Source of the DNA: Aquamicrobium lusatiense
GTDB lineage: Bacteria; Pseudomonadota; Alphaproteobacteria; Rhizobiales; Rhizobiaceae
Length of the DNA stretch: 64,000 bases
Reading direction: 5' to 3'
Assembly (NCBI RefSeq): GCF_014201615.1
Contig: NZ_JACHEU010000001.1
Coordinates: 186,001 to 250,000, forward strand
Below the pieces are notes generated by a model. That model had not been told where the DNA came from, ran no database searches, and was given only the letters and a program-made list of their open reading frames with translations. Below, piece by piece: positions 31,376 through 39,397 of this stretch. The position numbers and the translations under genes are program-made. How positions within the stretch are numbered: position 1 is the first letter of the stretch; every line of letters starts with the position of its first letter.

Positions 31376-31882
31376 ATGAAGACCCTGGCCATCGACATCC
31401 GCAGAGCCGAACCGCGCGACGCAGTCGCAATAGCGAGCGTTCACCTTGAGGCATGGCAGGGCGCTTATGCCGGCATCATTCCTCACAAAGCCCTGACCTC
31501 GATGATCAACCGCCGCGGCAGCGACTGGTGGGCCAATGCCATCCGGCGCGCCGCTACGGTTCTCGTCGTCGAAATCGGCGGCGTCATCGCGGGCTATGCC
31601 ACCATCGGGCGCAACCGTGCGCGCGAGCTTTCCCAGCAGGGCGAGATCTACGAGCTTTACCTGCGCCCTGAATATCAGGGCATCGGCCTTGGCAGCCGCC
31701 TGTTTGCCGAAGCGCGCCGCCGTCTGGCCGAACATGGCCTGAAAGGTCTCGTGGTCTGGGCGCTTGAAGAAAACGACAATGCTCTGGCCTTCTACGCCGG
31801 CGCCGGCGGCCGCGATGTCGCCGAAGGCGTCGAGATCTTCGAGCAGAAAGCCCTGAAGAAGGTCGCCTTCATCTGGGAGTGA
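31376..31882 (+). CDS. GNAT-family N-acetyltransferase
   Basis: 168 residues. The acetyl-CoA binding motif A is YLRPEYQGIGLGSRLFAEARRRL (R/Q-x-x-G-x-G/A pattern as QGIGLG), with motif B LVVWALEENDNALAFYAGAGG following. The N-terminus IDIRRAEPRDAVAIASVHLEAWQGAYAGIIP is typical of RimI/PhnO-like single-domain members. The substrate is unknown. ATG 31376 follows AAGGA at 6 bp. The gap on both sides suggests its own transcript. Confidence 0.88.
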   Translation: MKTLAIDIRRAEPRDAVAIASVHLEAWQGAYAGIIPHKALTSMINRRGSDWWANAIRRAATVLVVEIGGVIAGYATIGRNRARELSQQGEIYELYLRPEYQGIGLGSRLFAEARRRLAEHGLKGLVVWALEENDNALAFYAGAGGRDVAEGVEIFEQKALKKVAFIWE

Positions 31883-32129
31883 CCTGCAGACGCTTCGCTT
31901 CCCGCCCCTGCTGAACGCTCGATTGCAACAGCCGGCGTCTTTTTCGGGATCAAATGTGCCATCGGTTCGTTCCGTCGCATTGCCTGTCGCGGCAAGCCCC
32001 GCTATTGCGACGCGCAGGACGTGATGCTGCGTCGTTTCAGGATGCAGTCTCTCCCTGATTTTCATCTTGTTCCCGCAACGACACCCGCCGGTGCCGTACC
32101 GGGAATTCTGCAAACCAAGAGGCCCAGAC

Positions 32130-32663
32130 ATGCGCATCGACGCCATATCGCCCGGAAACAACCCTCCGGAAGACGTCAACGTCATTATCGAGGTTCCGGT
32201 CGGCGGCGAGCCGATCAAGTACGAAATGGACAAGGAAGCCGGCACGCTGTTCGTCGACCGCTTCCTCTACACGCCGATGCGCTATCCCGGGAACTACGGC
32301 TTCGTGCCGCATACGCTGTCCGGCGACGGCGATCCGGTCGACGTTCTGGTGTGCAATACCCGTGCGCTGGTACCGGGCTGCGTGATCAATGCACGCCCGA
32401 TCGGCGTCCTTATCATGGAAGACAATGCCGGCCAGGATGAGAAGATCATCGCCGTGCCGTCTCCGCACATCACCAAGCGCTACGAAAACGTCCGCGACTA
32501 CACCGATCTGCCGCAGATTTCGCTCGACCAGATCGCGCACTTCTTCCAGCACTACAAGGATCTGGAACCCGGCAAGTGGGTGAAGATCGGCGGCTGGCAC
32601 GGTGCGGACCGCGCCCGTCAGATGATCGTCGAAGGCCTCGAGCGCGCCCGCGCCTCGAAGTAA
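32130..32663 (+). CDS. ppa: Inorganic pyrophosphatase, family I
   Basis: Hydrolyses pyrophosphate in the cytoplasm, pulling biosynthetic reactions forward. 177 residues, the normal size. The signature DGDPVDVLV contains three metal-binding aspartates. Also visible are the substrate-binding [38 protein letters not shown], and [20 protein letters not shown] 32130 follows AAGAGG. The 247-bp gap upstream contains no other gene that I can see. Confidence 0.97.
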   Translation: MRIDAISPGNNPPEDVNVIIEVPVGGEPIKYEMDKEAGTLFVDRFLYTPMRYPGNYGFVPHTLSGDGDPVDVLVCNTRALVPGCVINARPIGVLIMEDNAGQDEKIIAVPSPHITKRYENVRDYTDLPQISLDQIAHFFQHYKDLEPGKWVKIGGWHGADRARQMIVEGLERARASK

Positions 32664-32671
32664 GCTTTTTC

Positions 32672-32702
32672 AGCAGACCCTGTCACCGGGACAGGGTCTG
32701 CT
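32672..32702. terminator. Strong hairpin between convergent ppa and DUF167 genes
   Basis: Perfect 13-bp stem 32672-32684 with 32690-32702 and a 5-nt loop. It overlaps the last codons and stop of the DUF167 gene and starts 8 bp after ppa. No U-tract follows in either direction, so termination is likely only by position. Confidence 0.5.
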
Positions 32703-33000
32703 CCAGCTTCTGATGAAGCATCGGCGGCTCGCCGCTTATCCGCACCGTCTTGAGCCGCGCCGTTCCCCCCGCCACCACCTGCACCGTCGTCGCGGGCACG
32801 CCAAGGCTCTTTGCAACCAGCTTTTCCAGCGCCGTGTTGGCAGCTCCCTTTTCGGGCACCGCACGAACGCGCGCCTTGAGGTAAATCTTCCCGTCAGCTG
32901 AAGCTTCAACGCCGCCCAGCTCGTCCTTCGACGATTTCGGCGTCAGCCGTACATAGAGGTCGAGCCCGTCGTCCCGAGGCCTGCAGGGCAGATCCACCAC
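32683..33000 (-). CDS. DUF167 / YggU-family protein
   Basis: 105 residues. LYVRLTPKSSKDELGG, LKARVRAVPEKGAANTALEKLVAKSLGVP and VVAGGTARLKTVRI are diagnostic of the DUF167 fold. Function unknown, though the family is widespread. The start is probably GTG 33000 (or GTG 32997). It lies 5 bp after the yggT-like gene, a pairing found across many bacteria, so the two form a small operon. The last six codons are part of the hairpin shared with ppa. Confidence 0.88.
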   Translation of the reverse strand: MVDLPCRPRDDGLDLYVRLTPKSSKDELGGVEASADGKIYLKARVRAVPEKGAANTALEKLVAKSLGVPATTVQVVAGGTARLKTVRISGEPPMLHQKLEQTLSR

Positions 33001-33005
33001 CTGTC

Positions 33006-33296
33006 CTACAGGAACAGCGGCGCCACGCTCATCAGCAGGAACTGGCGGACGAAGAACAGGACCAGCAGCAGGATGATCGGCGAGATGTCGATGCCGCCAA
33101 GGTCCGGCATGAAACGGCGGATCGGCCGCAGCGCCGGCTCGGTCAGCCTAAACAGCATGTTGCCGATGGTTCCGACGAACTGGTTGCGCGGATTGACGAC
33201 GTTGAACGCATAGAGCCAGGAGAAGATGGCCGAGGCGATGATGATCCACCAGTAGAGGTCAAGCGCCAGGACGATAGTCTGGATAAGGGCGATCAT
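33006..33296 (-). CDS. YggT-family membrane protein
   Basis: 96 residues, with two membrane helices (about residues 3-27 and 70-93) joined by the conserved segment [44 protein letters not shown]. YggT homologues are linked to cell-shape, division-plane and osmotic phenotypes in other organisms. ATG 33296 is preceded by GGAG; the long in-frame upstream extension to 33419 is not supported. Confidence 0.9.
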   Translation of the reverse strand: MIALIQTIVLALDLYWWIIIASAIFSWLYAFNVVNPRNQFVGTIGNMLFRLTEPALRPIRRFMPDLGGIDISPIILLLVLFFVRQFLLMSVAPLFL

Positions 33297-33394
33297 GCGG
33301 GTCTCCGATTGTTGACGACATGTAGCCATTGCGGCCCGGACCGGCAAGTCCTGCATGGCCTCAGCCTTGCGATCGAAAACACAAAATTGCACGC

Positions 33395-33423
33395 TTGACA
33401 GTTTTCGCCCGCCGCACATAAAT
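33395..33423 (+). promoter_or_regulatory. Sigma-70 promoter of tRNA-Ala
   Basis: TTGACA at 33395-33400 and ATAAAT at 33418-33423 are separated by 17 bp. The -10 ends 16 bp before the mature tRNA 5' end. Confidence 0.75.
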
Positions 33424-33439
33424 GCGCCATCCTGCTGAT

Positions 33440-33515
<76 letters not shown>

Positions 33516-33614
33516 ACTTCCCTGATGCCGGGCCGTTGCGGATCAGCTTCTTCCTGCCGGCTTTATGTCATGACAATGCTTGAGTGATGCGGCTCCTGTC
33601 GCTATACCGGCTTC

Positions 33615-33800
33615 ATGACGGGTCAAGAAAAATCTCAGCTGCAGAACCTTTCTAAGATGCTGCGCAAGGAGCAGGCAGCTCTGCTGCTGGAAGCAGCCAG
33701 AAACAAAGCACTGCCAAGCAACAGCACCATTCAGCGCGTTGCCTATCTGGAACTCAATATCGCCGCCATCGAGAATACGATCGCCGATCCCGTCGGCTGA
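33615..33800 (+). CDS. Small conserved-looking protein of unknown function
   Basis: 61 residues, predicted two helices: KSQLQNLSKMLRKEQAALLLEAARNK and TIQRVAYLELNIAAIENTIA, divided by ALPSNS. Both helices have a heptad-like spacing of Leu, Ile and Ala, suggesting a helical hairpin or a dimerising coil. Cys-free, mildly basic. I believe similar small helical proteins exist in rhizobia, but I cannot name a family. There is no strong ribosome-binding site before ATG 33615. Confidence 0.5.
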   Translation: MTGQEKSQLQNLSKMLRKEQAALLLEAARNKALPSNSTIQRVAYLELNIAAIENTIADPVG

Positions 33801-33995
33801 TGACGAAGCTGCCGCCGATATCTGCACGATCTTCAGATTGAGCGAGCAACAGCTGAGACCCGCGTCGTTTACCCTAACAGAATAAATCGCACGATTTCCC
33901 CATAAACCGGATTTTCACTCCGCATGATGGCTTGCCGTGATGGCGGGTGAAAGCGTTAATGCGTTCTTCAACCTGCTACCGTATCAGACGGCGGG

Positions 33996-35924
33996 ATGAG
34001 AGTGTCAAAGCGCGCGGACGAGATGCCATTTCCGGCAGGACAAAAAGGGGTTGAGCTGGGCGTTCTGCGCGATCAGCTCGCTGATCTGCGAGCCAGCCTT
34101 CTCATTTCGATGCCCATCAGCACCGTGCTTTCCGTGCTGATCGTTCTTGTCAAATCCATTTCCGGCGCCGACTGGACGACGCTCGCCTGGCTCGTGATCG
34201 TGAACGTGGTCAATGGCGCGCGCATTCTCCTGGCGCTGCGCCAGCCGCAGGATGAAGAGCTGGAAAAACAGGATTATGCAACGCTCTCGAAATGGCTGCG
34301 CGGCTACATGGCGCTGGCATTTCTGGCGGGCGTTGCCTGGGCATATGTCGCCGTTATCTCGGACGGCTTCACGGCTCCCGAAACACCCGTTTATCTGGTC
34401 ATCGTCGCCGGCATCTCGGCCGGCGCGGTATCTTACAGTGCCTGCTATGCGGCGCTTCCCATTCTGTTCATGGCTCCCCCGCTGCTTGCGGTCGTGGTGT
34501 GCATGATCATGGGCGGAGAGCTAGACGACTACGTTCTCGCCTTCACGAGCACGCTGTTTTTCGGAGGGCTGGTGAAAAGCTCCTTCCTCGGACAGGAACG
34601 CTTTCGCGAAACGAGCAGGCTCAAATATGAAGCCAATCACCATGCCGGTAAAATGGAGAAGAATTCCAGAGAAGACCCGCTTACGGGTCTTCTGAACAGG
34701 CGCGGACTTGAGCAGGCCGTCAGCCGTCTTAAGCCTGCGGATGGCCCCTTCACGGCGATGCTCATCGATCTCGATGGCTTCAAATCGGTAAACGACACCT
34801 ACGGCCACCGCGTCGGCGACGATCTGCTTCTCAAGATCGCCGGACGGATAAGGGCGGAAGCCCCGGCCGAGGCCACTCTGGCACGCGTGGGCGGCGACGA
34901 ATTCGTCCTGCTTTTCGGGCGCGCGGCTGCAGCCGATACCGAGCAGCTCGCCCTGCGCATCATCGCCTCGATCTCGCGGCCCTATGCCGGCATCAATTCC
35001 ATTCAGGTCGGCGCGTCCGTCGGCATCCATGTTGCCGATGATCCGCATCTCACGCATATGCTGCTGCGCGCGGATTTCGCCCTCTACACGGCAAAGGACA
35101 GGGGGCGGAACAATCTGTGCATCTTCGATACTGTGCTTGAGGAGGCTTTCAGACGCCAGCAATGCATTGAACGCGACCTGAAGGCCGCGCTGGCATCGGG
35201 AGAGCTGCAAAGCTGGTATCAGCCGATCGTACGCCTCGACACGCGCAGGATCGTCGGTTTCGAGAGCCTGCTGCGCTGGGAGCATCCCGAGCATGGGCAG
35301 ATTGCACCGCCCGAGATCATCACCACGGCGCGAACCACAGGCCTGCTGCCGGCACTTACTGAAACAGTCTTCTGGAATGCCTGCGACATGATGGACAGGC
35401 TGCGCGAGGAAGGCAGAAGCGGGATCCGTATCGCCATCAACATTTCCCCCCGGGAACTCGAAGCAGCCGACATCGACACCATGATCCTCGCAGGTCTGGC
35501 CGAACGCGGATTGACGACTTCGATGCTGGAAATCGAGATCACCGAGGAAGCCCCCGTCGATCTGGGGCGGGTCGGCGAAAAACTCGGCCGGCTGGCCCGC
35601 GCCGGCATCTCGATCGTGCTGGATGATTTCGGAGCCGGCTTTTCCACGCTGGCCTCCCTCAAGGACGGCCGCATTTCCAAGGTCAAGATTGACCGCAGCT
35701 TTGCCAACGATCTGGCAGGCGCCAAGGAAAGCCGCCTGCTGATGAAAGCGGTCATAGACCTCGCGCACACGCTTGGCATCGAGGTGATGGCGGAAGGCGT
35801 GGAAACGCCGGATCAGGCGCACATCCTGCAATCGATGGGCTGCGCATGCGCACAGGGGTACCTGTTCTCGCCTGCGCTGCCGATCGAGAAGGCACTGGCC
35901 CTGCAACGCGCTGGCGTGGCCTGA
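33996..35924 (+). CDS. Membrane GGDEF-EAL bifunctional cyclic-di-GMP protein
   Basis: 642 residues. The N-terminal region (about 30-210) has five or six membrane helices as a probable sensor. The GGDEF domain spans about 220-385 with an intact GGDEF motif at about 299-303 and DPLTGLLNRRGLE at its start. The EAL domain spans about 400-640: E423 lies in ESL (the motif reads ESL rather than EAL), with N in INISPRELE, E in IEITEEA, DD in LDDFGAGFS, K in KVKIDRSF, E in EGVETPDQ, and QGYLFSPAL, so metal- and substrate-binding residues seem kept. Both synthase and phosphodiesterase activity are plausible. ATG 34023 is an alternative start with a better GGACGAG site. Confidence 0.93.
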   Translation: MRVSKRADEMPFPAGQKGVELGVLRDQLADLRASLLISMPISTVLSVLIVLVKSISGADWTTLAWLVIVNVVNGARILLALRQPQDEELEKQDYATLSKWLRGYMALAFLAGVAWAYVAVISDGFTAPETPVYLVIVAGISAGAVSYSACYAALPILFMAPPLLAVVVCMIMGGELDDYVLAFTSTLFFGGLVKSSFLGQERFRETSRLKYEANHHAGKMEKNSREDPLTGLLNRRGLEQAVSRLKPADGPFTAMLIDLDGFKSVNDTYGHRVGDDLLLKIAGRIRAEAPAEATLARVGGDEFVLLFGRAAAADTEQLALRIIASISRPYAGINSIQVGASVGIHVADDPHLTHMLLRADFALYTAKDRGRNNLCIFDTVLEEAFRRQQCIERDLKAALASGELQSWYQPIVRLDTRRIVGFESLLRWEHPEHGQIAPPEIITTARTTGLLPALTETVFWNACDMMDRLREEGRSGIRIAINISPRELEAADIDTMILAGLAERGLTTSMLEIEITEEAPVDLGRVGEKLGRLARAGISIVLDDFGAGFSTLASLKDGRISKVKIDRSFANDLAGAKESRLLMKAVIDLAHTLGIEVMAEGVETPDQAHILQSMGCACAQGYLFSPALPIEKALALQRAGVA

Positions 35925-35951
35925 AACCGGCTTGCTGCGGGAAGCGCCCGC

Positions 35952-37415
35952 TCAGGCCGATTTTGCGGGGAAGAAGATCGCCCGGCCGGGATCGAAGTCA
36001 TAGCGCGGCGCATGGATGGCGGCATCGCCAGCCATCTGCCTCACCGCATCAATGATGTAGTCCGCCTTGTCATCGTCGAGCAGCACGCTGAAGTTCAGCC
36101 GCGTGAAACCCGGCTTCGCCATCTCGTCTCCGGACAGGATCGCCTGCCGCAATTCCTGCGCGCGTCCGTCATCGATCGACAGCAATCTCAGCACGTAAGG
36201 TCCGGCGCAGGCGCAGCCGCCCCGAGCCTGAATGCCGAAACGGTCGCTCAGCATGCGCGTCACCAGTTGCTGATGTACATAGCCACCCCGGCCGTCCCGA
36301 ATGCGAAACGAGAACACCGGCAACCGGCCCGGCACGGGCAGGCCAAGCAGTTCGAGATTTTCGACGCCCTTCCACGCGCGCGCGGCACGGCCAGCCAGTT
36401 CGCTGTTGCGGCGCTGCATGAAGTCCGCGCCGATCGCTTCCTTGACGAGGACGGAAAGCGCAGCGCGGATATCACCCACCACATTCGGGGTGCCGGCTTC
36501 TTCGCGTGCTTCGAGATTGCCGCTGTAGTCATGCGCCTGCGAGGTTACGAAACGCACCGTTCCGCCACCCGGCCATGAGGGTTTGCTGATCGCCGCCGCA
36601 GCACGCCGAACCACCAGCACGCCGGAAGCTCCGGGGCCGCCGATGAACTTGTGCGGCGACAACACGATGGCGTCGATCACCGCGTCATCTTCCGGTGTCA
36701 TGGCGATCGGCAGATAGGGGCCGCCGCCGGCGTAATCCCATACCATCAGCGCGCCGGCAGCCTTCGCCATCCGCGTCAGGCCCGCAACATCGGCCACGAT
36801 GCCGGTCACGTTCGATGCAGCGGAAAAGGCGCAAACCGTCAGATCAAAACCTGTCTCGCCCAGAGCATCGGCAAGCATCCCCGCATCGGGACCGCCCTGC
36901 GCAGCTTCCGCGATTTCCACGATGCCGGCACCGCTTTCGCGCCATGGAAGGATGTTGGAATGATGCTCGTAAGGGCCGATGATGACACGCACGCGCTGGC
37001 CGGACCGCACCGCCTCGGCAACGCCGAACAGGCTGACCAGCCGATTGATGCCGGCGGTCGCGCCCGACCCGGTGAAGATGACCGCGTGGCTCTCGTCAGC
37101 GCCGCAATGGCTGGCAATCACGGCACGCGCATCGCGCCGCAGACGGGTCATGAAGCCACCGCACCAGGACGCCTCGGTATGGCTGTTGGCGTAATAGGGC
37201 AGCACCTCTTCCAGTACGAAGCGCTCCACCTGCCGCAAGGCCCGCCCCGAAGCGACATAATCGGCATAGACCATGGGCTTCGCGCCGAACGGGCCGTCGA
37301 TGACGGCGTCCGCCCCGATCAGGCCGGCGCGCAGCTCCGCCACGATGTCGTCCCGCGCCAGTTCCTGCCGAAACCGGTCCAGCGGACTACCGCCAAACTG
37401 CGCCGAAACCATCAT
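35952..37415 (-). CDS. Class V aminotransferase-fold PLP enzyme (SufS/CsdA-like)
   Basis: 487 residues, longer than SufS (about 406). PLP-binding lysine K256 is in SPHKFIGGPGASGVL; HHSN at 151-154 and D227 in WDYAGGGPYLPI correspond to the cofactor-stacking His and the pyridine Asp. A Cys pair occurs in RGGCACAGPYV, where desulfurases carry the catalytic cysteine in a similar RAGHHCA/GCAC loop. N-terminal 35 residues and the loop DYVASGRALRQVE differ from SufS. Could be a cysteine desulfurase-like or other class V enzyme; no suf genes are near. It is divergent from an Lrp-type regulator that probably controls it. Confidence 0.82.
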   Translation of the reverse strand: MMVSAQFGGSPLDRFRQELARDDIVAELRAGLIGADAVIDGPFGAKPMVYADYVASGRALRQVERFVLEEVLPYYANSHTEASWCGGFMTRLRRDARAVIASHCGADESHAVIFTGSGATAGINRLVSLFGVAEAVRSGQRVRVIIGPYEHHSNILPWRESGAGIVEIAEAAQGGPDAGMLADALGETGFDLTVCAFSAASNVTGIVADVAGLTRMAKAAGALMVWDYAGGGPYLPIAMTPEDDAVIDAIVLSPHKFIGGPGASGVLVVRRAAAAISKPSWPGGGTVRFVTSQAHDYSGNLEAREEAGTPNVVGDIRAALSVLVKEAIGADFMQRRNSELAGRAARAWKGVENLELLGLPVPGRLPVFSFRIRDGRGGYVHQQLVTRMLSDRFGIQARGGCACAGPYVLRLLSIDDGRAQELRQAILSGDEMAKPGFTRLNFSVLLDDDKADYIIDAVRQMAGDAAIHAPRYDFDPGRAIFFPAKSA

Positions 37416-37502
37416 TTGCCCACCTCTGACCCATTCGAAGATACGAGATGGAAGATTCTACGCGGATTATCGGTTGAAACTTCACCTGTTTAATGCACAG
37501 AA

Positions 37503-37519
37503 TGACCAAAATTGGGTCA
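37503..37519. promoter_or_regulatory. Inverted repeat before the Lrp-type gene, probable operator
   Basis: TGACC (37503-37507) and GGTCA (37515-37519) flank a 7-bp AT-rich centre. A matching half-site TGACCCA is at 37427-37433 just upstream of the aminotransferase start. Lrp-family sites often show this form. It supports ATG 37532 as the regulator start, since earlier ATGs would put the site in coding sequence. Confidence 0.5.
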
Positions 37520-37531
37520 CATGATCTAAGA

Positions 37532-38017
37532 ATGGCAAAAATCGACAGCATCGACCTCAGAATTCTGAACTGCCTCCAACAGCAGGCCGGTCTGTCGCAG
37601 CGCGATCTGGCCGAGCAGGCCGGCATTTCGCAGAATGCCTGCTGGCGGCGTTTGCAGCGGCTGACGAGCGAAGGCATCCTGCGCGGCTCGCATGCCAACA
37701 TCGACCTCTCCGCGCTTGGGCTTGACCTGACCGTGCTCGTCATGATCCGCACGCGCCATCATTCGAAGGAATGGGCGGAACGCTTCCGCAAGCATGTCGA
37801 GAAGCTGCCGGAGGTCATCGACTTCTACCGCATCGGCGGCGACTGGGACTACATGGTGAAGGTGATCACGCGCGGCATGGCCGGCTATGACGCCTTCTAT
37901 CAAAGGCTGATCACCGACTTCGATCTGGCGACCGTCACCGGTTATTTTTCGATGGAAGCGATCATCGACAACCGCCCGGTGGATCTGCTGCGCCTGCGGC
38001 AGGCAGCGTCACGATAG
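37532..38017 (+). CDS. Lrp/AsnC-family transcriptional regulator
   Basis: 161 residues from MAKIDSIDLRIL. N-terminal HTH: LNCLQQQAGLSQRDLAEQAGISQNACWRRLQRLTSEGIL, the classic Lrp winged helix. The C-terminal RAM ligand domain follows: LTVLVMIRTRHH, VIDFYRIGGDWDYMVKVI and FYQRLITDFDLATVTGYFSM. Members are homo-oligomers sensing amino acids. Divergent position and the shared 116-bp intergenic region suggest it regulates the class V enzyme gene. Two upstream ATGs (37493, 37502) are in frame but would include the inverted repeat. Confidence 0.92.
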   Translation: MAKIDSIDLRILNCLQQQAGLSQRDLAEQAGISQNACWRRLQRLTSEGILRGSHANIDLSALGLDLTVLVMIRTRHHSKEWAERFRKHVEKLPEVIDFYRIGGDWDYMVKVITRGMAGYDAFYQRLITDFDLATVTGYFSMEAIIDNRPVDLLRLRQAASR

Positions 38018-38076
38018 CTCTGGCGCAGTCCATATCCGGCAACTTCCGTGTGGCCGCTGCCGGATATGATTGTGCC

Positions 38077-38217
38077 TTACCTGCTCTTTTTCGGGGCCGC
38101 AGCCGCAGCCGGCGCGGCCGCCTTGGCGGCGTCATCCATGAGCTCGTACCACATGGCGTTCAGCACCGCGAAAGCGGCGGCGAGCGGCAGGCCGAGCAGC
38201 CAGGCGAAATACCACAT
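38077..38217 (-). CDS. cydX: Cytochrome bd oxidase small subunit CydX
   Basis: 46 residues. The N-terminal WYFAWLLGLPLAAAFAVLNAMWYE is the diagnostic CydX helix (W-Y-F-x-W-x-L-G pattern). CydX stabilises the haem core of cytochrome bd in other bacteria. Here the C-terminal tail MDDAAKAAAPAAAAAPKKSR is unusually long and Ala/Pro-rich. A consensus AAGGAG ribosome-binding site lies 11 bp before ATG 38217. It is 17 bp downstream of cydB, completing the operon. Easily missed because it lies inside a longer frame that reads through cydB. Confidence 0.93.
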   Translation of the reverse strand: MWYFAWLLGLPLAAAFAVLNAMWYELMDDAAKAAAPAAAAAPKKSR

Positions 38218-38234
38218 TTCACGTCTCCTTTGCG

Positions 38235-39392
38235 TCAGTAAGCGTGGCCGCTGCCGTCGCGGATTTCCTTCTCGTCCACCTTGCCCCACAGCACATGGTA
38301 GACCCAGCTCGTATAGGCGACGATGAGCGGGATGAAGATCGCCGTCACCACCAGCATGATGAACAGGGTGAGGTGGCTGGAAGAGGCGTCCCAGACCGTC
38401 AGGCTGGAGTTGGGATCGAGCGACGACGGCAGGATCATCGGGAACATCGACAGGCCGACCGTCGATATGATGCCGAGGATCGAGACGGCACTGGCGAGCA
38501 CCGGCACGATCTCGCGCCTGCCCCGCTGCAGCGCCAGATTGGCAAGCGCCCCGACAAAGCCCAGCACCGGCGCGATGATCGTCCACGGATGGTTGCCATA
38601 GTTCTCGAACCACACGCCCGATGCCCGCTCCACGGTCTTGGCGAGCGGGTTGGAGGGTCCGTCCGTCACCACCGTGCTGGTGATGTGGTAGCCATCGATC
38701 CCCAGCCACAGCCAGATGCCGCCGAGCGCGAACAGGACGATCGTGGCGATCGCCGCCCCCACGCCATAACGGCGGGCGCGCGCCGCAACCGTGCCTTCGG
38801 TCTTGAGCACCAGCCACGAGGCGCCGTGCATGATCAGCATGGCCACCGAAAGCAGCCCGCACAGCAGGCCGAACGGATTGAGCAGCTCGAACAGCGTCGT
38901 CCCGTCATAGAAGATGCGCAGATCCGTGCCGAAGCGGAACGGCACGCCCTGCAGCACATTGCCGACCGCCACGCCCATCACCAGCGCCGGCACGAGGCCG
39001 CCGATGAACAGGGCCCAGTCCCAGCCGCTGCGCCACGCGGCACTTTCGCGTTTGGAACGGTACTTGAAACCGACCGGGCGCAGGATCAGCGCGAACAGGA
39101 TGGCGAACATGGCGAGATAGAAGCCGGAGAAGGACACGGCGTAAAGCGGCGGCCAGGCGGCGAAGATCGCTCCGCCGCCGAGGATCAGCCACACCTGATT
39201 GCCTTCCCAGACGGGTCCGACCGTGTTGATGACGACGCGGCGCTCGACATCGTTCCTGCCGACGAAGGGCAGGAGCATGCCGGTGCCGAGATCGAAACCG
39301 TCCATGACAGCGAAGCCGATCAGCAGCACGCCGAGCAACAGCCACCAGATGACCCTCAGGGTCTGATAGTCGAGAAGTTCATGCAGGATCAT
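38235..39392 (-). CDS. cydB: Cytochrome bd ubiquinol oxidase subunit II
   Basis: Structural partner of CydA in the inner membrane. 385 residues, eight to nine helices. MDGFDLGTGMLLPFVGRNDVERRVVINTVGPVWEGNQVWLILGGGAIFAAWP is the conserved CydB N-terminus, including the D of GFDLG and the W of EGNQVW. Later, NPFGLLCGL and WENYGNHPWTI-like segments match the family. ATG 39392 lies 5 bp after the cydA stop and is preceded by GGAG. Confidence 0.97.
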   Translation of the reverse strand: MILHELLDYQTLRVIWWLLLGVLLIGFAVMDGFDLGTGMLLPFVGRNDVERRVVINTVGPVWEGNQVWLILGGGAIFAAWPPLYAVSFSGFYLAMFAILFALILRPVGFKYRSKRESAAWRSGWDWALFIGGLVPALVMGVAVGNVLQGVPFRFGTDLRIFYDGTTLFELLNPFGLLCGLLSVAMLIMHGASWLVLKTEGTVAARARRYGVGAAIATIVLFALGGIWLWLGIDGYHITSTVVTDGPSNPLAKTVERASGVWFENYGNHPWTIIAPVLGFVGALANLALQRGRREIVPVLASAVSILGIISTVGLSMFPMILPSSLDPNSSLTVWDASSSHLTLFIMLVVTAIFIPLIVAYTSWVYHVLWGKVDEKEIRDGSGHAY

Positions 39393-39397
39393 GTCAT

